A stretch of 64,000 nucleotides of DNA from Blasia pusilla (Eukaryota; Marchantiophyta; Marchantiopsida; Blasiales). The stretch's first letter is position 1. Every line of letters begins with the position of its first letter. Of this stretch, positions 48,883 through 61,430 are shown in pieces. Location: contig CM114271.1 of assembly GCA_050084515.1 (NCBI GenBank), forward strand, positions 45,508,001 to 45,572,000. The letters are read 5' to 3'. Both the position numbers and the translations under genes were made by a program. The notes beneath the pieces are model-generated. The model did not search any database. It was not told the DNA's origin and was given only the letters and a program-made list of their open reading frames with translations.

Positions 48883-51301
48883 CAATATCATCTTAGTATC
48901 TGGAATCTGATAAAACGGGGAAACACATTTCTACTACTCATGGAGATACCATTTCGCTTGACCATGTGCATGTAAGAGAACGAGACCACCTGTGTTAGCC
49001 TGTACGCAAGGTGACTAAAATTGACCAGGGATACGAACTGGGTGTAAATACGGCATGATATGAGTCCTCGCGCATGTCCATCTGCTCGTTGAATTGCAAA
49101 ACAGCATGCCAAAAATTGCTTATAGTCATCAAACCTGGCAAGTAAGGAAATGTCAGAGTGATTGTGGTCAAGATTCGTGGCTGGAATTAAAAGTAGATTC
49201 CATCCATGGTCTCCCGAGAACCCAGTGGGTTTAGAAAAAAGGCATGAGAGGGTATGGAATTTCTGGCCGCAAGCACATGGTGATAGATCTAGACTTCACG
49301 TGCGCAACCATTCTGCCACGGCAATGGCCAAACCCACATCCTAGGCCTGCCCCGAGGTCCAATGTGGAGTGATTTCAGCTCGGGAGCCAAAAAGCTGCAA
49401 CCTCATTATAGATTCGGGAAACGACTCGGAGATGCCGGTGCTGTACCTGAGAAGTGTAACCCACCACCGCAAAAATGGAACGGTGAAGAAAATTACCGTC
49501 CACCAAGACCCTCAAATGAAAAAGCAGCAGCGCGGACTAGCCCACTGGATGCTGAGAGGCGATGATCATTTCTTACCAAGGTCGAGGATCTGAGCGTGAA
49601 TCCCTGTATTTGTATTAACTGCGCATTTGCACTGCACCTCTCTCGAATTGATGCTGTGGTCCTCGTGTCTTTCTTCCTGATCTTTTTGCCACTGGCTGCA
49701 GCTCTGGTACTGGTGATTGCAAGCCGCTACTCTCAATACTTATATATGTACGACTCTCCTAAAAAGAGCACGGGCTACAGCTCTTGTCAGCTGTAGCGAT
49801 TAGAGCTTCAGATCTGTTGAGCACGTAAAATTTCCGTGATTTTGCATCAGGCATGCCTTTGACGTCAGGTGTTCCGATTTGAACTTCAAATCTGCTGCAC
49901 ACGCCAAATTTTCGTGACTTTGCATTAGGCATTCCTTCGACGTCAGTTGCATGCGCAAAGAGCAGACGCTTCACTGATAAGCTTTCTAGTGGCACGGAAA
50001 GCGTGATTGCTGCTCGCAGTTAGGTACTAGACACCTTTCCGATTTGGTCACCACACTTCTGTTGTGAAGTCCGCGTGCCATGTACATTCATTCCCCTTGT
50101 CTCTCAAGTGAGTCTTTCATCAGATGATGCAAAGCTTCTTGTGGCCACTCACATCCAAGTATGGACATTCTCCACCCTTCTGCTTCTCTCCAGATCGTAA
50201 TGAAGCTGGAGTCTGCTGCTGTCCACGGATTCAATCGATGCTGATCTACTCTACTCAATGAACGAAAACGAGTTTCACATGAAAGTGCACAGTTGCGAAC
50301 TAGCCATGAGGTTTCCCTCAGAGACTGCCTGCGTTTAGGGACCTTGTCTAGCATGACTTGATGTGAAATGATCCAGTCGAGTATCTCCATGCCCGATAAT
50401 CCTCGGAAGAGCCCTTAGCACCCACGTTACAATTCCTATTTTTACCGAGTTTAATGACAAACAATTGCGCAGCTGCTGATTCTGCTCTTCTTAACTAAAC
50501 CTTTCGAGGAGAAGACGGCAATAAAGGCATAGAAAGAATTCCATCTGTTGCACCTCTAGGTAGTTGCACTTGGGATCCAGGCGTGCTAATAGGCGCCCAG
50601 GTGACAGTAGATGCAGGTCAGTAACATCTACAATTGAATGGAGAGGGTTTCAGGTGCGATAAATTTCAGGAATGATCCTTGGCACAATCTTATAAGTTAT
50701 TATTTCACTTTTTGTTTAATCACTAGCGACATTCTGAGCAGTATTGAGTGGTCAATACGTTCCAGATAGGTGATCATATGGCTTAAGAAGTCCTACGCAC
50801 TCAGACATTAGAACTTGGACCCTGCCAATTGGACTGGTCTTTGGTTGAACGCATTGAACAGACGAGGCACAATGTTACTTGCTCTGAAGCCCGTTCAGAG
50901 ACAGGGTAATTCTTGGTTCAGAAAGGAGGATTTGGTCGCACAACTCCCACCCATGAGACAATGCAAAGTGCCAAAAGACTTTGAACCCATCCATGAAAGC
51001 ATGTGGCCAGATCTTTCCCAGAAAAGCAGGAGGGTCTTCTGCTCAAAACGATGAGATTCTGACCTCTAGTATGCTAGCACATTCCTGTCTGAAATCCAAC
51101 ACAACCCACCATACATGTCACCCTGGATGCCGCAAGATACATGCAATCAAACCTGTGTGGCACTCTTCCTGATCCAAAACTGTGTTCCAGAAGTGTACTA
51201 CAGGTCAAGTATTTGGAACTCTGAAGGCTGGACAGATCTCTAGATCCATTTCCTTTATTTCTGTGTTGATACTTGTACAAAGAGAATCCATTGAGAAGCA
51301 A
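48883..51301. other. spacer between CHI and DPH2
   Basis: Both neighbours are on the minus strand. Besides the 78-bp duplication at 49806-49955, no gene is supported. The 66-codon open frame near 49596 would encode a hydrophobic segment but has no ATG. Confidence 0.5.
49806..49955. repeat. 78-bp direct duplication with GACGTCA motifs
   Basis: CTTCAGATCTG at 49806 recurs as CTTCAAATCTG at 49884, and the following text GTG(A/T)xTTTGCAT(C/T)AGGCAT.CCTT.GACGTCAG is repeated. The first copy contains the palindrome TGACGTCA, a classical bZIP binding site; the second has CGACGTCA. Confidence 0.8.
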
Positions 51302-54300
51302 TCAGGAACTAGCCTCATTAGCATATCCAGCTGCGCGACCTTTCTGGCCTTGGATTGCCTGTGATGGTTTAGTGGGACCATCGTCACTATGCTTGTTTAT
51401 ACCTAGACCCTGATAGGTCCTTGAAGCCAGATATTCAGCACCTGACTTGATATCTAGAAGAGATCTCTGTGTGGTAATGAGTGATGACGAATTCCCCATC
51501 TGCAGCTGAAGGGCATGCTCTGCATACTGTGAAAGAACAATGGCACGTGAAGTGACATCATCCGAGTCTACAGATGAACACACCATGTGAAAGTGGGTTA
51601 ACACCTTCCGGCATAGCAAAGAAAGAGAAAAGGGAACCAGTCCTTTGACGATCAAAATTAACCATTTCCGTCACCATTCTAACTATGCACAGAAAAACTC
51701 CTGATGGCTTTCTAACCATTCCATGCACAATGCTGTAGAGAAAAGCCAGGATCAGGCTGAAAAACACACAACATTTCTTGAATTGGAATTTTCTTGAACC
51801 AATATTCTGAGTCAACATGTTCAATCATCATGTTGAGGGCAAATGCAGTGGTGATTACCTTGGTGTTTGGAGGGGTTGATGCCTGCGTAACTCCCTGTTA
51901 AGAACGAGAATCGAGCTTCATCCCTAGGAGATTCATGAGCATTCACCATACTTGGAAGAGGTTCATTGACAAAGTCCAATCGATAGGCTCCAGTCCACTG
52001 CTTTCCTCTGTGAAGCCATGACACCAAGATTCAGATGTGTTCATGCATGTGCAACCTTAAGAAAGAAATCACACTTCACACAATAAATTAGGGAATCTGC
52101 ACAGGTACAAAGCATGCAGCCAATCAAGTTGTACAATGTTCCAACATAAGATGACACCTAATCAAGCATCAGCTTTAGTGCATGACGTGAGACCAACAAA
52201 GCTTTCATCCGATGAGAAGAAATACACAAAAATATCTTACTCTATAAATGCCAATTCAGCTTCGAATGGTGTTATAAGAGGCGCCAGATAGTCTCTACTA
52301 TCCAAAAGAGCTGTTTGTGGGCATGCCACTAGGACAAAAACATCACACTGCAGTTTCACATAATAACAGAAAAGTATCAATCACCACTCACAGTCAAACG
52401 CAATCTCAGCTTTTGAAGCACCTACTAGCAGAACAGGGTCACTAAAGCTCTGAAGTTGCCTTTTGAGGGAGAACCCCTTCAATCCTGCAAAACTTAGATG
52501 CAAAACTCACGGTGGTAAACAACAGTAAAGCCTTGCAAAAATTGCTGCCGAGAAACTAGAAATAAGAGGCATATGCGACTCGTGAAAAACCTCTGGAAAG
52601 TTAGCTAGCTTTGATGGAGTGGGTTTACCCATCACCAATGTGTATGCCTTCTTGCCAGCTCCTTCTATCATTTTTCTGATATTTTGGATTACTTCTCCAT
52701 ACCCAGCTACACATTCATACACAAATTTCTCATTTGGAGGATAGAGACAGTGAAATATGTCTTATGATGGCAATACACATTATTAACACATTACACCAGA
52801 CAGGACTAACACAATATACAGGTACGGAACTATGAAAATTGTTACATGAATCCAACCTATCATGAAACCCAACTTTTATCATGACTAAACCACCACTATA
52901 CCAGGAAGCAATTGAACTTACCTACACCGAGAGTACCAACAACAATACCAACAACATTGGCATCCTTTGCTCGCTCAACAAGATAATACCTGCCACCACA
53001 ACAACAGAGAACCATTATCCATTATGCCTCCTTTGCTATATATATAACGACGTTTTCAAGTACTCCTGGGAAGACTGCGCTTGTGGATCTTTCTGCTGGT
53101 AGCTATCTAGACATTAAACCAATTCTCAATTCTCTTTTGATTTGAATACCTTCGTTTTAAAAGTTTAGATTGATTTGCCAAGTCTGACAGCAACTTCTTC
53201 TCTGTAGGATCATATCTAACAACCTGTAAAAACATCCCAGCAGAGAATCATGTATGATGTGAGATGGGGAGCAGTAGGACTAATTTAAAATCAAGCATAC
53301 AAGCAGTTGAGCAAAACTCAGATCTTCTCAAGGGTGTTGAGGAGGACCTACAGTAGATGTGTTGAAGATGAGGGATGTATTTATGAGTCCGGGACCATCA
53401 TTTCCAATCCAAAGTATGTTGTAGTCTGCCATACTCCTGTCTCTTGGTATGGTCCATTTCAGACCTCCTAGACAGTGCTCTGAAACCGCATCGACAGGTG
53501 AACTCTTTTTGGCAGAGGCTCCCTTCACAATTGATGAATCAGTTGTATTGCAGCTGGTTTCTCCTGTATCAATATGGATTCGTCCATTGCAGTCACCTAC
53601 TGATCTCTGCTCTTCGATGACAGCACCTGCTCCAACTTCTTCATGGGTCATATCCTGCTCTTTTGTGGCAGATGATGGTGTGATCTCTTGGAATCTTGTT
53701 TCACATTTGGTGCTTGCCAACGATGGGTTCATGTGCTGATTGGGAATGCCTGCAAAAGATATGTCCAATTCTTTTGCTCCAATAGCATCGATCTTCTTCC
53801 AAATATTTGGCACTGCATATGTGTATTCAAGCCCAAACATAACCTGCAGAGTTCAAGCGAATATGAACTATAGGACAAGACCTTTCAAATTGCATAGCAG
53901 GCTGGACTCTGTAAGAGTAGTTAATAGATGGGATAACCGGAGAATGCAAAGCTCTTACAAGTATACACATGCAGCCCTTCAGATAGAGTGGTCCATGAGA
54001 AACAATAATAGATTGCAATTTCAGACAGATACACAAATTGAAGTACCAAGAGAGGCTTCAGGTTGTCTGCTGCAAATTCTATGATGAGAGTTGCACAGTC
54101 TCCAACATCGAGCCTTGCCCTTCCAAACACAAACCATACTGGTAGTCTTGATGTCCTGCTCCACAATTAACAAAAGCATATGAGCAACACGGTAGACATG
54201 GTGCTCCATACAGAATCCCTCCTGTTCAATGAATTGAAGTAAATTCCTATCTCTACATCTTCATTTCAACTCTGCTTGATAAATTTGTCTCAAGAAAATC

Positions 54301-55104
54301 AAGAGCAATGTAGGTGAAGAAAACTCACACACTTAGGCAAGAATGGCCATAGTGCACTATACACTGTGCATCAGCATGCATGGCAGCTACCTCATCAGCA
54401 CAACAGCTGCCAAAGGTGGTATCAGCCATCACAAAGAAACGAAGAGGAAGAATTTCTGCTTCCGCTGGATCCCTTGAGTCGCTCTGTAGTGCCAGCTCTT
54501 TCTTCAGAGCAACAGTCACTGCGACACTGTGTCTGAGGAGCTCATCTGGGAACTGTATCCCGACTCCACCATATATTAGCAGCCAGACAAATTATTGCTC
54601 TTATATGAGAACAATCCCACTCAGAAATGGGGCATTTTTGCTACTTGTAGATATGAGAATGGCATTCAAATTCTGTGGCATCTATTTTTAAGACAGCATG
54701 GTTATCACAGGGAGGGTCAACTCCTTTCGGATTTCCACTTATGCGTAAAGAGTCAAGGGCATCCAAATCATGAAACTGAGTATAGTCGCATTGAGATTTG
54801 CTGAGTGCAAGGGACAAAGCTTAGTTCCAATTCGCTACTACTTCTCCATCTGATGATTACTGGAATCTGTCAGCTTCCTTCAGACAGGGTTAAAAACGAG
54901 ACACATTCGTAAAGATTGCAAAGATTTTGCACATTTGGTCTCCCCAACCCCAGCCATGCACGACCGCGTCGTCCTCCCCACTGATCCAGATCAGATGCGG
55001 ATTACCTGCAGCGCTACGCGTTGGAAACGACTGTGAAGAATAAAAGCGACCGTTCCGATGATGTCGAACTTGTCCCAGAACTCTTCCTCTTCATCTCTCA
55101 CCAT
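51302..55104 (-). CDS. DPH2: diphthamide biosynthesis protein 2 (DPH2)
   Basis: Partner of DPH1 in the iron-sulfur enzyme that starts diphthamide synthesis on eEF2 by transferring the 3-amino-3-carboxypropyl group from S-adenosylmethionine. Minus-strand exons: 55104-55006, 54552-54329, 54155-54047, 53843-53352, 53223-53150, 52989-52922, 52706-52591, 52347-52241, 52007-51859, 51567-51302, giving 567 residues with consistent phases. Blocks in order: [31 protein letters not shown] (Cys83, Cys84), VHYGHSCLS (Cys105), [68 protein letters not shown] (Cys403), TPFEAELA, and the C-terminal YQGLGI..GRAAGY. The Cys positions match the cluster ligands of eukaryotic DPH2. Exon 4 encodes a long Ser/Thr-rich insertion. 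Human DPH2 is shorter, about 490 residues. The ATG at 55104 starts the conserved N-terminal helix. Confidence 0.93.
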
Positions 55105-57490
55105 GACAGTTTCCTGCATTTGGCCCTATCCCTGCATCAAGCAATTGTTTATAAGTCAGTGCACTCCTGCGGCTTTGCACCGAAACACTGGGCCTTGGAA
55201 GTGGAATCACGATCACAAAGCTGAGACTGCTAGCAGTTTGGTATCCCACAATTTTCATGTTCAGGCACACCACATTTGTGAAATTGCAGTACATTGCAGA
55301 TATCATGTTCAGTAGGTCCATCGTCCTTGCAGCTGAAGTTGCACATCCAATGATTACAATCAATGATGCAGATAGTAATGATCGTAGAGCTGCTGCTATT
55401 ACACCACATGGATCCGGTCTATGGTTAGTGAATTCTTTGAACTATCAAAGTTGCTCAAATTTCCTCATGAGATGGTGGGATAACAGTGAAGTGGTCGCAG
55501 GAGAGGAAGTTGAGCTGAGAGCAGTAAAGTACTTGTCCTTCCAGAACTAGCAAGCTCATTCTCAATCCAATGGTTGAAGTCGTGGAAGAAATTGCAATAG
55601 AAAGCCCAGCTCTGCGAGCTTGGCCTTCACATGAATCATCGGGTCACTCATGCGAAAAACGAGTCCGACATTGAGTGCCAGGGTTTTCTTAGAGAGTGGA
55701 AATAGGGGTCATTATGGTACCCCTTCTTCCTCAGCGAGCACTCACACATTTACTTTAATCTTCCAGATCACGTAACTGCAAACTATTGCTGTTGCACCGA
55801 ACAGAAATCCTTCTTTTCCTCGAGATTTCCTGTACTTTGTGCCAACTCTACCATCGCTGGTTGCTGCAATTACCCCCGTTCTCACTGCAGCATTCAGTCG
55901 GTCACATGGCCGTAGATGTCATGCGAATGAACCAAAACCCTAAACCTTGGAGGCAAAAGGCTCTCATCGCTGTGCATGGTAGGCACAGCGATGATGGGGT
56001 CGCTTGGACACTAATTTCATGTGTGGATGGGAAATGCTTGAGCTGGCCAACCGTGAGCAATCTCAGCAAGAGTGCTCAAGGACTAGCATGACGACGGCTG
56101 CCAAACGAAAGAATTCAACTTTCACGACTAGAAGCAGGGAGGAGCTCCCTTGTGTTCAGAAGCTTGCCCCAACTGCTGGATACGGTTCGCAGACTCCGAT
56201 TGCTCAGATGGTACTTGGCAATAAAAGCTCTTCAATTGTCAGGAGAAAATTGGAGCTTGCTGTCGTGAAACTCGGCACCGCGAGAGTCGATCAGGGTATC
56301 TCCAGACGCGGAAGCAGTGCCCATGTGACACATACGACCAAATTCTCCGATGTGGCGATCATCATCATCATCGTAATAAATCACAGAAAATCATCACCGC
56401 ATCGCTCTCCACATAATTTCCCCTTTCCACTGTTGTTAACGAGCACGACGCCAGCACTGAAAGTGTGTACGAGACGCTTCTACAATCACAGGCTTTTGCC
56501 TCAAACCGAATTGTTCACACACCGGGTACACCGACAAGAGAGACCAGAAAGAGACCGTCGGCACCAGCACAGAAACGAACTACCGCAAATTGGTCGCATG
56601 GATTGCACCCAAACTGTCCGCTGAAACCTACCTCACATCATTGACACGAAGGTAGATTCGCACATTCCTACGCGTGCTAGCGAGCCCGTGGCACATGAGA
56701 CACGGAGGAGGTGTCCGCTCTATTACCTTCAAGAGATTGATGTAGTGGTAGTCAGCAGATCCGTCCCCAGCGACGGCAATAGCTTCCGTTGCCTTCCTGT
56801 CCCCGCGACGCGAATCAAAGTGTGCGCGTGAAATTGTCAAATCGCGTCTGCTGTAAGCACCCGAAACCCTCTGTGCCTCGCGGATCGGAGAACGCTCGAA
56901 TGAATGCAGTCACGCTAAGGGCTAGGGATCCAACCGTGCCGCCCCTTCCACTTCGCACTCCATCACGCTGCGATTGAGACTCATCTCAAAACGTGTCAGA
57001 GGCGAAGAAACTTGTCTCATTTGCTTTCATGGAAGAGAGACCTCTTCTCGCGTCGCTCGAGAACGTTGCCTCCACGGGCGAATGTGGCAGCTCAAGAACT
57101 TTCTCACATGCACTACGAAAGTGCGAAAATGTTGTGTAGCTCAAGAAAACCTATGCGAAAGCGTGAGAATGTGGCAGCTCAAGGGCTTTGCTTCCATGCT
57201 TTACAAAAGCGTGAAAACGTGGCACGGCTAAAGAACGAAAGTGTGAAAATGTGGCATAGCCGTATGAATTTTTCTCCATGCTTTACAAAAGAGTTTGGCA
57301 TTCTCTCAATCAATTTCTCCATCTACGAGACATACCATACGGCAACATCCAGTAAGGGACATTTAATAATTCATGTTTGAATGTCACTCCTTACAAACAA
57401 CCAAAAGCATTTTTGAGAATGACCAAAAGTACTTATTGGAGAAATATAGTGACATGCGTCAAACATCTATATACTACTAGCATAATTCCT
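55105..57490. other. region upstream of DPH2, no supported gene
   Basis: Several open frames of 60-200 codons occur on both strands (for example 56004-56624 plus, 56628-56840 minus), but none shows a domain or a convincing splice context. A gene with short exons cannot be excluded around 55700-56950, where the base composition is more even. At 57081-57270 a degenerate repeat is present and listed separately. Confidence 0.4.
57081..57270. repeat. degenerate short tandem repeat
   Basis: Five forms of AATGTGGCAGCTCAAG occur at 57081, 57128, 57168, 57217 and 57248, preceded by GAAAG(T/C)GTGAAA and separated by 31-49 bases. CTCCATGCTTTACAAAAG also occurs twice. Irregular spacing argues against a recent minisatellite. 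Confidence 0.65.
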
Positions 57491-57491
57491 A

Positions 57492-57689
57492 CTAGTAAGG
57501 TGTGCGATGCATGAGTATATAAATATGTCATAATTCACATTCGATGATTTTAATCCAAGTAATTCACATTCTATTGCCTACCCTCTTTTCATAGAGAATG
57601 AAAAAAGAAACTCGGGTGATTCATTTCTTACATAAGTTTTTTTACCTTCTATTTATAGCAACCCCCTAATATTTGGTTTCTAGTATAGA
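57492..57689 (-). mobile_element. small Helitron, reverse orientation
   Basis: The minus-strand 3' end ATCGCACACCTTA-CTAG (57495-57492) followed by T matches the family end CACCTTACTAG of the copy at 45347-45665. The 5' end TCTATACTAGAAACC (57689 downward, preceded by A) is less canonical, so the left end of the element is moderately uncertain. Confidence 0.55.
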
Positions 57690-58060
57690 TAGATTTGCTT
57701 GATGACGTTCACTTCCTCAAGCCAAGTGCGCGAGAGAAGGTGAAAAACTTAGACGTAAGGTCCATATTTGAGTGATAGAAAGTACCATTGTCAAAGTAGC
57801 AGTTCATATTTGCCCCATAAGTAGTTTCTAGGAATGAGGAGTAATTACTTAATTATAACGCCTGTGAGGTGTTGTGAATTTGTTTGTTGTTTCCAACTTT
57901 CCTTGTGTTGGCCCTAATATGATTGAGTGAAAACTCAGAGGAAGGATTTGGAAAAGAATGGGGAGTACAGATAGATGCTCGTTTTTTTTACCTTCTATTT
58001 ATAGCAACCCCCTAATATTTGGTTTCTAGTATAGATAGATTTGCGTGATGCCGTTCACTT
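57637..58060 (+). repeat. 78-bp direct repeat (57637-57714 and 57983-58060)
   Basis: Nearly identical 78-bp sequences (T-tract, ACCTTCTATTTATAGC, AATATTTGGTTTCTAGTA, GATGxCGTTCACTT) lie 346 bp apart. The first copy covers the 5' end of the Helitron and its flank. The second copy ends exactly where the putative LTR begins (58061). Confidence 0.85.
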
Positions 58061-58529
58061 TGTCACGGCTGTTAGGATAGATCGGTGGGATCTAGCAGAG
58101 CGTCTTCACGAGTAGAGGAGGACAAGCCCAGGAGGTCGAGGATGACTTGCTGAGGCCCTAGGAAACCTGAGAGAGTAGGTTTCCCCTTCGTTTCGGCTCA
58201 TTTGGAGCCATATAGAGAAAAACTTGCTATTTCGAGGAAGTTTCCATGTTGGTGATAATTGACTTTCCACTTTGGGAAGTGGCCCTTGACCCGCTACAGC
58301 AGGTCAAAAGCCAAGGAGGTGACCTACGAGTATAGGTTACCATTGAGAGGGCTTGGGAGAGGGAAGGGAGTATACCTCCAAGAGAGAGAGATAGAGATCA
58401 TTCTCTCTTTGTTGAACCTCTTGGCATGAGGCGGCGGAGCTATGGTCCCTTGCCTTGTGAGTGTAACCCAAGCCTCTCATTAGGAGAGTGGGTTTGGTTT
58501 GACATGAGAGAGAGTGCACACCTTTGACA
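58061..58529 (+). repeat. putative 5' LTR
   Basis: Starts TGTCACGGCTGTTAGG, a start common in gypsy LTRs, and ends CCTTTGACA, giving TG...CA borders over about 469 bp. A primer-binding-like sequence follows within five bases. The right LTR is not in the window, so the borders rest on signals alone. Confidence 0.55.
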
Positions 58530-58533
58530 GCTA

Positions 58534-58546
58534 TGGTATGAGATGG
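58534..58546 (+). other. putative primer-binding site (initiator Met tRNA type)
   Basis: TGGTATGAGATGG resembles the usual plant retrotransposon primer-binding sequence TGGTATCAGAGC, with mismatches. It lies just after the inferred LTR end, where such a site is expected. Confidence 0.45.
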
Positions 58547-60133
58547 TGTAGAGAGAGATTGGATCTTACTTTACAAAGAGAGAATGAGAGAGTGAGAGAG
58601 CTTCATGGGGGAGCTCGCTGGTCACTCCCTGTTTTTGGAGGTTGGGGACCATGTTCCCCGTTCAACGGCTCATAGGAGTGCTCACCGAAGCAAGGGCTGC
58701 TTTGATTGTTCTTTGCATTTGCCAATTTTTCGTGTGGAAGAGTGACGTGCAGAAGCGTTGCCCAATTTCTGATAGGGATTGATTATGGGGTTGGGTTGTC
58801 ACATGCCGGTGCTCTTGGGAGCACCATGTAGCTTGTTGATTTGTATTTTTACAGGATTTACATTTTCTTTGGGAGAAATCAGCGTGGAAGCACTGCCAAA
58901 TTTTGTGTAGGAGAAAGAGACATTGGGCCTTACAACAGTCCTTGTCAGTTTTTACTGGAATGTTCGATTCTAAATATTTTTTGACGCTGTCATAGATTGT
59001 GAAGTTGTGCAAGCTGTGCAACAAAAAATGCGCAATTTGGAGTTGCAAACAAAAAGTTATGGTCAATCTTGAAAAATTGCCATTGCTAGGCAATTTTTAG
59101 GGTTAAATTGTTCAAACCCTGAACCAGCCGCCACTCCGGCGGCTGCCGTCGCTATCATGGTAACCGTCAACGATCCTCCATCGACGGTCAACCTTCAACG
59201 TTAGTGTCAGTGGTCAACCGTCACCGTCCGTTGTCCACCCTTTGGTTGCCATTGCCGTCTTTACGGAGTGGAGGGTCTTCACGACGTTCGTTGATTCTTT
59301 GACTTGCGTCGCCACCACGTACTTTGTTTTGGTCGCTATCATCATCGCAGTTTCGTCATCAACCAGTGATGGCAGATGACCTATGGTTATGGTGTTTGAG
59401 TTGTGATTTCATGCTGCTATGTTGTGATTGGTAGTCGCTCGACGATGATCGAGTACCATGCCGTGACGCCCGTAGCCGCAACGCGCCACCGATTGCCGCG
59501 TCGTGCCGCTCATGGCTGCACCGCACCGTCTGGATCACGGAGCCGCATCATCATTGTGGAGCAGAGTGTGGGTTTATTTTTCATTGAGGAGGGTATGCCA
59601 CCGAGTGCCGCATCCCACCATCGAGGGCCGTGCCATTCGTAGCCATTTCGTGCCGCTTGCAACGCCGCACCGTTCCGCTGGAATCGCACTGTCTATCGAG
59701 GAGTTTTGAGCAGCGTCAGTACGGGAGGAGTATGACTTGCTGATTGGAGGAGTTGTCTCCACGACCGAGTTGGGGTTGAGATTTGCAGTTGCTGAGGAGT
59801 GACATCAACATGTATTCAGGTTATCCATTTGGTCCTTTACCCTACACGTGTGAGGGATTGTGGGATTTGGGTAGTTTATTTGGGGATATTGGGTGTGTGG
59901 ATGCTGAGAGCATCATGTATGTATGTGGTTTAGGGGACATAGACCTATGTGGGATGTCTTGAGTTGAGGGTAGGTTGTCGATGAGATAATAGCCTGGTCA
60001 ATTTGCCGCACCCCGCCGCTTGTTGCCGCACGTTACACGTCTCGGGGAGGGAGAGTGTAGATTGAGTGACGTATGTTTGGGATGAGTGATTGAGGGATTA
60101 CTCGCAAGGTGAGAGTGATCGGGTGAGAGGGGC
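58547..60133 (+). other. untranslated leader of the retrotransposon
   Basis: About 1.6 kb between primer-binding site and gag. It holds GC-rich, poorly ordered repeats of GTCAACCGTCA-like (59165-59240) and GCCGC-containing words (59465-59660). Open frames such as 59403-59642 show no domain. Confidence 0.5.
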
Positions 60134-61430
60134 ATGAGGGTCATCACAGCGTCCATTCGGGACTTTGAGAGACGAGGTGGTGAACTCGAGAGTAGCTCTA
60201 GAGGTTTTACGCGGAGTGGCGCGAGGTTCCGAGGGTCTCCACGTGAGGGACCACCTCGACCTCCTTCTGTGTCATCGTCAGACGAGGGGGAGGGTGTAGA
60301 GGAGTTTATGAGCACATCGCCACACATTGTGAGTGGTCCTACCAGTTGGGCATACGAGATGGACGACCGGGGTAGAGGACCGCATAGCTTTTCAGGTGTA
60401 GTAGGCACGATTTCATAGCGGAGTTTAGGAGTTGGTGTGACTCACAGCGGGCTAGGAACTCTAGAGAGTTCAACTCGTTTACAGCATGGAACGGTATGTT
60501 CCAGCATTTAGAGAGGGCGCCCATGGACAATTACCATGAGTTCTCCCATAGATATGCCCACGAGATTGAAGCATGCCGACTCTACTACAACCCACACTAT
60601 GTGTTATGGACGGAGCCGTTCCGAGATGAGGAGGAGGAATCAAGAGAGGCTACTTCATCTTCCACTAGTGACGTTTTAGGAGGGGTCACTTGCATGGGAG
60701 CAGTTGCACCGTCTAGTCGAGTTCGTCCCAGGTTCAACCATGTGGTTGAGTTCTTTGTTGAGTTGAGGGCGAGCTACCAGGGGATACGGACGGAGAATTT
60801 GCAGAGCCTCCACGAATTCCAAAGACGCTCGGGTGAGAGTTTGCGTGAGGCTTAGACTCGCTTGCGCCGGTTGATCAACGTCACTCAAGGGGTGACAAAG
60901 GCTCAGGCTATCCAGTCATGGTACGCGATGCTGGATCGGACCCTGCGGGTGCGGGAGGGGGTGCTTCTTATGAACACCTCCCCTACATTTAGAGATGTTT
61001 TTAGGACCGCCAAGAACATTGAGCGCAACATGGCGGAGGAGAGCTTAGCCACCATGGGTTTTAGGCGAGAGTAGTCACGATTGTCTGCACCACCTGTCCA
61101 GCAACTTGGACTCCGAGATAGGTCGACTGTGGCACCACAAGCTCAGGGAAGATACCGGGAGGGTGTGCCATAGAGACCTACGCCTTCATATGCGGCTTAG
61201 CAGCAACCGCCTACTATCACTTGTTGTGCATGTGGTGGAGCCCATCATCAACGCGGGATTGCACTCGTCAGGATCTTGGACGTGTGCCTCAGCATGGAGG
61301 AGGAGATGGTGCTGCACCAGGAGGTTATCAGTGTGACTATTGTCACAGGTATGGTCATACACGCGCCAAACGTTTCAGTTTACATCTTAAGTTACGTCCA
61401 GACTGAGGGCCAGAGAGGGCACTAGAGCGA
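60134..61430 (+). pseudogene. retrotransposon gag-like region, broken
   Basis: Open stretches 60134-60418, 60496-60855, 60862-61074 and 61221-61406 make up a gag-like polyprotein. The last part of the capsid-like helical region (HEFQRRSGESLREA, then TRLRRLINVTQGVTKAQAIQ and RDVFRTAKNIERNMA) is typical of Retrotrans_gag. The frame between 60496 and 61074 is interrupted by one TAG at 60853-60855, in place of a likely CAG. Two zinc-knuckle remains follow: CCACGGAHH near 61215-61245, cut by a frameshift, and CDYCHRYGHTRAKR near 61334, in which the final Cys is Arg. Inactive copy. Confidence 0.75.

Noticed and set aside
49596-49796. Small open frame with a hydrophobic, membrane-like segment
   Set aside because: The first codon is GTG and no in-frame ATG precedes the hydrophobic segment.
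56628-56840. Minus-strand open frame containing GDGSADYHYINLLKV
   Set aside because: The text looks somewhat protein-like, but no family, partner exons or clear start could be recognised.
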